Shown piece after piece: positions 58,889-64,000 of a stretch of 64,000 nucleotides of DNA (the stretch's first letter is position 1; the number at the start of each line of letters is the position of its first letter). Origin of the DNA: Candidatus Woesearchaeota archaeon (GTDB lineage: Archaea; Nanobdellota; Nanobdellia; Woesearchaeales; ARS49). The stretch spans positions 1-64,000 of the forward strand of contig WJJS01000021.1 of NCBI GenBank assembly GCA_014729505.1, read 5' to 3'. Below the pieces are notes generated by a model, which did not search any database, had not been told where the DNA came from, and was given only the letters and a program-made list of their open reading frames with translations. The position numbers and the translations under genes were made by a program.

Positions 58889-59623
58889 ATGGGCCCTGTA
58901 CTGCGGTTACTGAGTCTAGTTGTAACAGTAGTGCTTGCGCTCTCTTTTCCTTCTTTTGCTACGAGTGTTGGAACGCCTATTGAGTTTTCTATTTCTTCTG
59001 CACCGTCGAGTTCTGGCGGAGGTGGAGGGGGTGGGAGTAGTAGAACGCGACCGGAGTGTGTCGAGCAATGGGCTTGTTCAAATTATGAGTCTTGTGAAAA
59101 TGGTGTGCAATCGCGCACCTGTGAGGATCTTGCAGGTTGTGGTACTTCTGTAAGCAAACCTTCAACGAGTAGATCGTGTCAGTCGACGTGTATGCCGCAG
59201 TGGCATTGTTCTGAATGGTCGGACTGTGATGCTGGTCTTTCCCAACGCAATTGCACTGATCTTGCGCGTTGTTTTGAAGCTACTCCTCCTGACCGTGTGC
59301 AATCCTGCATTCCTTCTTGTGAACTGAATGGTTCTTGCCTTCCTGAAATCCCTTGTACTGATTGTGATCTTGTTAATGAAACGCCCACTCCTTTGACCGG
59401 AGCGGTCGTGACGCCACCACAAGACTCTAGTGCTTTGTGGTATCTCTTCTTGGCTCTTGTGTCTGTGCTGGTGTTGATCTTTCTTGTCAAACGAACTAAG
59501 GAACACAAAAAAGTGCTGTCTCAAAAGATCCGTATCTATCCTGCAAAGAAACGGGGAAGTCTTTCTCATAAGGTGAATCCTCACGGTCATGTGAGGGTGT
59601 ATGTCAAGGATAAGAAACGTTAG
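58889..59623 (+). CDS. Surface protein with Gly7 hinge, two W/C-rich modules and C-terminal anchor
   Basis: Protein of 244 residues. A signal helix is followed by Gly7-Ser-Ser, two thrombospondin-1-like modules (EQWACSNYESC and PQWHCSEWSDC, each followed by a RTC/RNC and a further Cys), then LTGAVV, a membrane helix and a basic tail. The hinge, module, [LI]TG motif and helix occur in the same order in the large 23562 surface protein. It starts eight bases after the 58348 gene, so they are co-transcribed. Confidence 0.83.
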   Translation: MGPVLRLLSLVVTVVLALSFPSFATSVGTPIEFSISSAPSSSGGGGGGGSSRTRPECVEQWACSNYESCENGVQSRTCEDLAGCGTSVSKPSTSRSCQSTCMPQWHCSEWSDCDAGLSQRNCTDLARCFEATPPDRVQSCIPSCELNGSCLPEIPCTDCDLVNETPTPLTGAVVTPPQDSSALWYLFLALVSVLVLIFLVKRTKEHKKVLSQKIRIYPAKKRGSLSHKVNPHGHVRVYVKDKKR

Positions 59624-59664
59624 TCTTCTTCTCTTTCCTCCCTCTCGAGTTTTTGATCCCAGAA

Positions 59665-60135
59665 TTAGATGCTGAGTTGTTGACAGCACACTTCGCCTTC
59701 GTGACATGCAGATGCGTCGAGCAATGTTGAGCATTGGCTGGCTTCTGTCTCCGGTACGCAAATGCTGTTTGCCGGGCCGCATGTTTGCTCTTGACAGTCT
59801 GGATCGTACTGGCAATGCTTGTTGCATGCTTTGTTTGCACTGCAATCGAGTTGAACGCAATACCCTCTTCCTTGTCTTGTTCGGCAACTGATCGCTTCAC
59901 ACTTGCCGTCTTCACACGCTGTTGCGCATGTTTCGCCTGGCGGACACTGTTTTCCTGCCATGCAACGATGTTGTGATGGGCAGTCATTGCTAAACACCGT
60001 TGCTCCTGTAAGGGTTTGTGTTGAGGTGTAGATTCCTGCTACTGCGATTCCTAGGGCAAGGATGAGAATGGCCAGATGAGCGTTCCATGATCCTTGTCGT
60101 TTGGTTCGCAGTTGTTGAAAACGGGTCACGTTCAT
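59665..60135 (-). CDS. Cys-rich exported protein with N-terminal membrane anchor
   Basis: Protein of 156 residues. A basic N-terminus and one helix (AILILALGIAVAGIY) are followed by LTGATV and a domain with about 18 cysteines in short spacing (CPPGETCATACEDGKCEAISC), probably disulfide-knotted or metal-binding. It ends CCQQLSI. A TATA box TTTTTATACC precedes the start by about 25 bases. It faces the surface operon convergently. Function unknown. Confidence 0.8.
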   Translation of the reverse strand: MNVTRFQQLRTKRQGSWNAHLAILILALGIAVAGIYTSTQTLTGATVFSNDCPSQHRCMAGKQCPPGETCATACEDGKCEAISCRTRQGRGYCVQLDCSANKACNKHCQYDPDCQEQTCGPANSICVPETEASQCSTLLDASACHEGEVCCQQLSI

Positions 60136-60287
60136 GGAGTGCAGAGGGTAGCTGAGGTATAAAAATATTCGTTCCGCTACTCGTTTGGTTGATACGCCTT
60201 CACTCCATATTTCTATCTACTTCCGCGTATGTACTAGTAAATATGTAGAAATATTTAAAAATGACTTCGTCTCACCACCATGCATTC

Positions 60288-60434
60288 ATGCCTAAAAAGA
60301 GGAATAAAAAGGTAACATTAAGTATAGATAGTTCTACCTACGAAATGTTCAAAAGGTACTGCGAGCGCAATGCCATCATGATTTCTAAAAAGGTTGAGAT
60401 CTGGATGAAAAAAGAGATGGAGGGCAAGAAATGA
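60288..60434 (+). CDS. Short ribbon-helix-helix-like regulator
   Basis: A 48-residue protein. KKVTLSIDSSTYEMFKRYC fits the strand plus first helix of CopG/Arc repressors, and the second helix follows (SKKVEIWMKKEM). A TATA-like AATATTTAAAAA is about 27 bases upstream of the ATG. Its stop overlaps the start of the giant surface protein gene (ATGA). It is probably an autoregulator of that unit, inferred from position only. Confidence 0.7.
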   Translation: MPKKRNKKVTLSIDSSTYEMFKRYCERNAIMISKKVEIWMKKEMEGKK

Positions 60435-63400
60435 CGCGTCACTCTACCTTGCTCGTTAGTCTTGTCTTTCTCCTTGCTTTTGCAGGCATAGGCCTTGTTC
60501 ATCTCATGATCGCTGATGCGAGTCTGACAGGCTCTGCCATTCTTGATTCTTCGCCCATAACAGTCTACGATCATCAAGGCAAGGTGTTGGAGTGGGAGGT
60601 AGCGCCCGACTCTTCGCTGCTTTCTGCGAGAAGCACTGATGTGTTGATTGCTGCTCGCGATTCGTCTATCATTAAGAAGATGCGATTCAAAAATCTACGG
60701 TCAGGCAACGAATTGCGCATCGACACGCTCGACCCGGGACGCTTCGAAGCAAAACAAGGTTATGCTATCGATCCGAGCAGCCTGGACTTTGATGAAGCTG
60801 ATGTGACCGTGCAGGCTCAAGGACAATCCCTTTACAAGTGTGCGTCGTGGGATTTTGAAACGCAAACCTGTCCTGAAACCTGTGAAGAAGAGGACGGTGA
60901 AGAGGATTGCCGGCAAGAATGGGTGTTTGTCCAAACGCTTACACCGGGTGAGGACTATGTGATCACCATTACTGCCACGGATCCAGCGTTTATTGAGACG
61001 AGCGAAGCTATTGATGTCTCGATGACTCCGATAAATGAGACGACTTTCGTAGTGGGATGGATTGATGATACGCAACAGGATGCGTCGTTTAGGGTGATGG
61101 ACACCGACGGAACTGTTCTCGTCTCAACAGTAGATGTCGATACCACCGTTGACGCGCAATCTCGCATCTCAGTGGCCGCCCTCAATGCTTCGGATTTTGT
61201 GGTGGTCTACGTTGACGGTCCTGATGATGATCTGTCTGGGGGTATCTATGACTTGAGCGGAACCGCAGTCTTTGGACCTGGAGATGTTGATACTGGTGTC
61301 GGTACCAACACTGATGTGAGTATTGCGGCCTACGGTACTGGTTTCATTTTGTGCAATGCAAATGATGCTGACAATGATGCTGACTATCGCATCTACACTA
61401 ACGGCGGTACGCAGCTGGTTGGAGAGTCGAATGTTGATGCAAACATGGGTCCTGGTGCAGTGCGACAAAACCTTGTTGGTTGTGCAGCGGTCAATAGTAC
61501 ACGGTGGTCGTATGTTCGGTTTGACGATCAGTCAAATGATGTTACGTACAGGATTTTTGATGGAACTACAGATACGACTGGGGATGTTGATCTGGATACT
61601 AACGTTGGAGAAACCGGACAAGTCGACCTAGCTGCCTTTGGAGACAAGTTCGCATACGTGTTTTATGATGCAGCCGACGATGATGTCACTTTAGCTATTA
61701 GGGATGCTGCAAATACGCAGATTCTTGCCCCGACTGATATCGACACTACCGCTGGAACGTCCTCGAGAGTTGCTGCGTGTGCTGTCCAAGCAAACCGCAC
61801 AAACTTCGAAGAGTATGTTGCTTTTGCATGGTATGATCAAGCAAGTAACAACATTCAAGCAGCTGTCTATGATCAATCTGGTACTCAGGTGACTGCTCCG
61901 TTTGTTGTTGCGACAAATCAAGATACGACGTATCGACTTATCGACGTGATCGGATATGATACTATTCTAGAAACCGGCCTGTGTCCGGGATCCTTTGTCG
62001 TGGGGTATACGAACTCGTCGGATCAGGGAGTGTTTAAGGGATTCCACGTTGATGGCTCCTCATGGGACGGTACCTGTCCCGACATTTTCCCGCCTGAGAT
62101 TGTCTCGTTTGACGACAGTCCCGATCCTGTAGAAGAGGGCGACGTGATTGTGATCACTGCAAGTGTTACTGATGATACTGCGCTTGACACTGTGCTCGTA
62201 GAGATCCTAGGAACCAACTACAGCATGTCCGAAAATATCACTATGGCTGTAGATGAATCGTACGAAGCTGAGGAGAACCTTTCCTTGTCAGGGGGGTATG
62301 AGACGACAACGAGTTGTATTTGTGCGAGTCCTTCAGGAGGTTCTTGCATTCGTGACGCTGACGCGTATACCGCATCTGAATTTGCTAACGTCTCATTCAC
62401 ATCTCTCCTGCCGACGGGAATCTACAATATCACCTACTATCATTGTCCAGAAAATGATGGTGACGATATTTGGAAAGTATACTCTGACGATGTAGAACGC
62501 GACTCCTACACGACTGCGGGTGGTGAAGTGTGGACTTCTAGAACTGTTGCAGATGTTCCGCTTGCAAATGGGGAAGAACTTGTCTTTGGGTGCTCACGGG
62601 GTTCTGCAAGCAGTTATTGTCGCATGGATTACTTCACTATCGAAGCTCCCGGAGGGGAAGTAACCTATGTGCTAGACCATAACACTACTGGCGAGAGTGG
62701 GACGGCGCAGTACACTATCTTCGCCAACGATACCTCGAACAATAAGGATTCTGAAACGGGCTCTTATCAAGTCCTCGGTGGAATCGTTGACTTTTTTGAT
62801 AGCCTTGGTGAGTATGTCAATGCGACGTATGTTATCGGTGGCACCGCAGGAGATCTCGTTAATCTCACTGCCTTCTTTGAGGGCGCGCCAAATGTCCAAA
62901 CAATAAACATTACAAACCATAATATTAGTGCGGGTCAAGACAAAGTAGGTCTTGAATTCTCCACAAACGATGACAATGCCTACTCAAATACGTGGTCCAT
63001 TGACCCGTCGGAATTGTCGTTTGCGAAGCTCACAGTCACCTTCACTGCGCAAGGCGAACAACTATTCAAATGTGTAGATTTTAATTTCACTAGTCAATTG
63101 TGCAATGATGATGGAGCTTATGAAAAGATTGCTAACCTTACTCCGAGTCAAAACTACACAATAGCAGTAAACGCGACTGATCCTGCCTTTGGCGAGAACT
63201 TTGTCGGTTCAGCCGATACGCGTGATGCGTGGTTTAGAGGGGGCAATGTTAACCAAAACAGAGGCACTGTTTCAAATCTCCGCGTTGGAAGAACAACTGG
63301 AGTAAACAATATTCGTACAGCAATTGCATTCAATCTCTCATCGATTCCTGACGTTGCGATAGTAAACAATGCACTCTTAGAGTTGTATTTTTATAATATT

Positions 63401-64000
63401 CCTGCCTCCGACTCGACGGCCGCTCAAAACATGGCCGTTCACAGAATTCAGCAATCACCTCCTCGTGATTGGCAAGAGACCTTGGTCACGTGGAACACAT
63501 ACGACGGTACGAATTCTTGGACGAGTGCAGGCGGGGATTTCAATGCTACTGCAACCGATGTGGTGAGCATTAGCTCTGCAGATCTCAATTCCTTTATCGC
63601 ATGGAATGTCACTACTGATGTTCAAGCTTTTGTGCAAAACAGTTCGCTAAACTTTGGTTGGATCCTCAAAGATAACACAGAGAGCACAAATAGTATCAGA
63701 AGGGATTTCTACAGCAAAGAATATTCAGGAAATACAAGTCTCTTGCCTCGACTCACCGTTAATTATACAATTCTTGACGTGACGCCTCCAAATGTTACTG
63801 CATTGAATGTCTCCGATGGATTGAAAGATAGAGCGATTCCTATCGCGGTGAATGTCGTCGATGATTTTGCAGTTGACACGGTTTTAGCAAATATTTCTGG
63901 TCCTAGTGTGACGTATCTCTTGCCGATGACGCCGCTTGGTGGTGGAGGGTATGCAGTGAACTTCACAAATACTGCGGTGTCTGGACAGTATTCGGTTCAA
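60431..64000 (+). CDS. Giant exported surface protein, partial (C-terminus beyond right edge)
   Basis: At least 1190 residues. A signal/anchor helix (residues 6-26) is followed by SLTGSAIL. Two copies of a Cys-containing domain occur, near residues 115-195 and 845-915, each with SLYKC/QLFKC, a second Cys and a TPG/TPSQNY with ATDPAF end. Residues 200-540 hold propeller-like repeats with recurring DVDT phrases. Near 925-1113 lies a DNRLRE-like domain (RTAIAFNLSSIPD, LVTWNTYDG). Many N-glycosylation sequons are present. Base composition differs from neighbours. Role: adhesion or envelope, inferred. Confidence 0.85.
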   Translation, partial: MTRHSTLLVSLVFLLAFAGIGLVHLMIADASLTGSAILDSSPITVYDHQGKVLEWEVAPDSSLLSARSTDVLIAARDSSIIKKMRFKNLRSGNELRIDTLDPGRFEAKQGYAIDPSSLDFDEADVTVQAQGQSLYKCASWDFETQTCPETCEEEDGEEDCRQEWVFVQTLTPGEDYVITITATDPAFIETSEAIDVSMTPINETTFVVGWIDDTQQDASFRVMDTDGTVLVSTVDVDTTVDAQSRISVAALNASDFVVVYVDGPDDDLSGGIYDLSGTAVFGPGDVDTGVGTNTDVSIAAYGTGFILCNANDADNDADYRIYTNGGTQLVGESNVDANMGPGAVRQNLVGCAAVNSTRWSYVRFDDQSNDVTYRIFDGTTDTTGDVDLDTNVGETGQVDLAAFGDKFAYVFYDAADDDVTLAIRDAANTQILAPTDIDTTAGTSSRVAACAVQANRTNFEEYVAFAWYDQASNNIQAAVYDQSGTQVTAPFVVATNQDTTYRLIDVIGYDTILETGLCPGSFVVGYTNSSDQGVFKGFHVDGSSWDGTCPDIFPPEIVSFDDSPDPVEEGDVIVITASVTDDTALDTVLVEILGTNYSMSENITMAVDESYEAEENLSLSGGYETTTSCICASPSGGSCIRDADAYTASEFANVSFTSLLPTGIYNITYYHCPENDGDDIWKVYSDDVERDSYTTAGGEVWTSRTVADVPLANGEELVFGCSRGSASSYCRMDYFTIEAPGGEVTYVLDHNTTGESGTAQYTIFANDTSNNKDSETGSYQVLGGIVDFFDSLGEYVNATYVIGGTAGDLVNLTAFFEGAPNVQTINITNHNISAGQDKVGLEFSTNDDNAYSNTWSIDPSELSFAKLTVTFTAQGEQLFKCVDFNFTSQLCNDDGAYEKIANLTPSQNYTIAVNATDPAFGENFVGSADTRDAWFRGGNVNQNRGTVSNLRVGRTTGVNNIRTAIAFNLSSIPDVAIVNNALLELYFYNIPASDSTAAQNMAVHRIQQSPPRDWQETLVTWNTYDGTNSWTSAGGDFNATATDVVSISSADLNSFIAWNVTTDVQAFVQNSSLNFGWILKDNTESTNSIRRDFYSKEYSGNTSLLPRLTVNYTILDVTPPNVTALNVSDGLKDRAIPIAVNVVDDFAVDTVLANISGPSVTYLLPMTPLGGGGYAVNFTNTAVSGQYSVQ

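Noticed and set aside
60136..60287. Replication origin in the AT-rich gap
   Set aside because: The gap lies near the skew change and is AT-rich, but no origin recognition box repeats or cdc6/orc1 gene were found, and the TATA boxes of the two flanking genes explain the AT-rich tracts.

Overview
The window looks like a stretch of an archaeal chromosome, most probably from a DPANN lineage close to Woesearchaeota or Pacearchaeota. The evidence is archaeal-type information processing (aRF1, aIF5A with a hypusine site, Spt5, SecE/Sec61-gamma, eL40-like, L10e and L11 proteins, type II methionine aminopeptidase, Sec11-type signal peptidase). Promoters are archaeal: a TATA box of the TTTATATA kind commonly lies 25-30 bases before the start codon, so many transcripts are probably leaderless. 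There are also many small surface proteins with lipoboxes, poly-Gly/Cys-rich stalks and C-terminal anchors. The placement is inferred from gene content and protein style, not from a search. I saw no tRNA, rRNA, CRISPR array, insertion sequence or transposase.

Layout. 1-4121 (minus): cysteine desulfurase, metallophosphoesterase, archease, RtcB RNA ligase and a partial HIT protein in one tight operon. 4215-9319 (plus): lipid kinase, PAP2 phosphatase, a NurA-like nuclease, a membrane protein and GlmS. 9320-20406 (minus): FKBP, FtsZ, SecE, then about 7 kb of surface and helical proteins, then Spt5 and L11; the usual archaeal ftsZ-secE-spt5-rpl11 order is split. 20517-26324: membrane proteins, L10e, a TPR-M23 peptidase and a large propeller/Ig surface protein. 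26379-33955: a long coiled-coil protein, ParA, thioredoxin reductase, signal peptidase, MetAP and a cytidylate kinase. 34050-38382 (plus): aRF1 with an unusual leader, a SprT-like protease, a structured RNA candidate, aIF5A, an eL40-like protein and a site-2 protease. 38379-50190: a methyltransferase, a membrane-anchored ATPase, lipoproteins, a TrmJ-type methylase, a lipoprotein GH3 enzyme, a TrmG10-type methylase, a dCTP deaminase-Nudix fusion and PEP synthase. 50280-54980 (plus): a MacB-like ABC operon with two permeases. 55172-64000: a NOL1/NOP2/Sun methylase and a second surface-protein region ending in a giant protein that runs off the window.

The most interesting points are: (1) a 15-codon leader frame placed as the leaderless start of the aRF1 transcript, in frame with aRF1 and separated from it by UAG and UGA; (2) a pseudoknot-containing RNA candidate at about 36.4-36.6 kb; (3) a recurring [LI]TG[SA]-x-[VI] motif next to membrane segments in four surface proteins, two of which also share a Gly7-Ser2 plus W/C-rich cassette; (4) surface loci with tandem paralogues, one inserted between secE and spt5; (5) a dCTP deaminase-Nudix fusion; (6) a G/T excess on the plus strand, in the stretches sampled, that disappears in the last gene.
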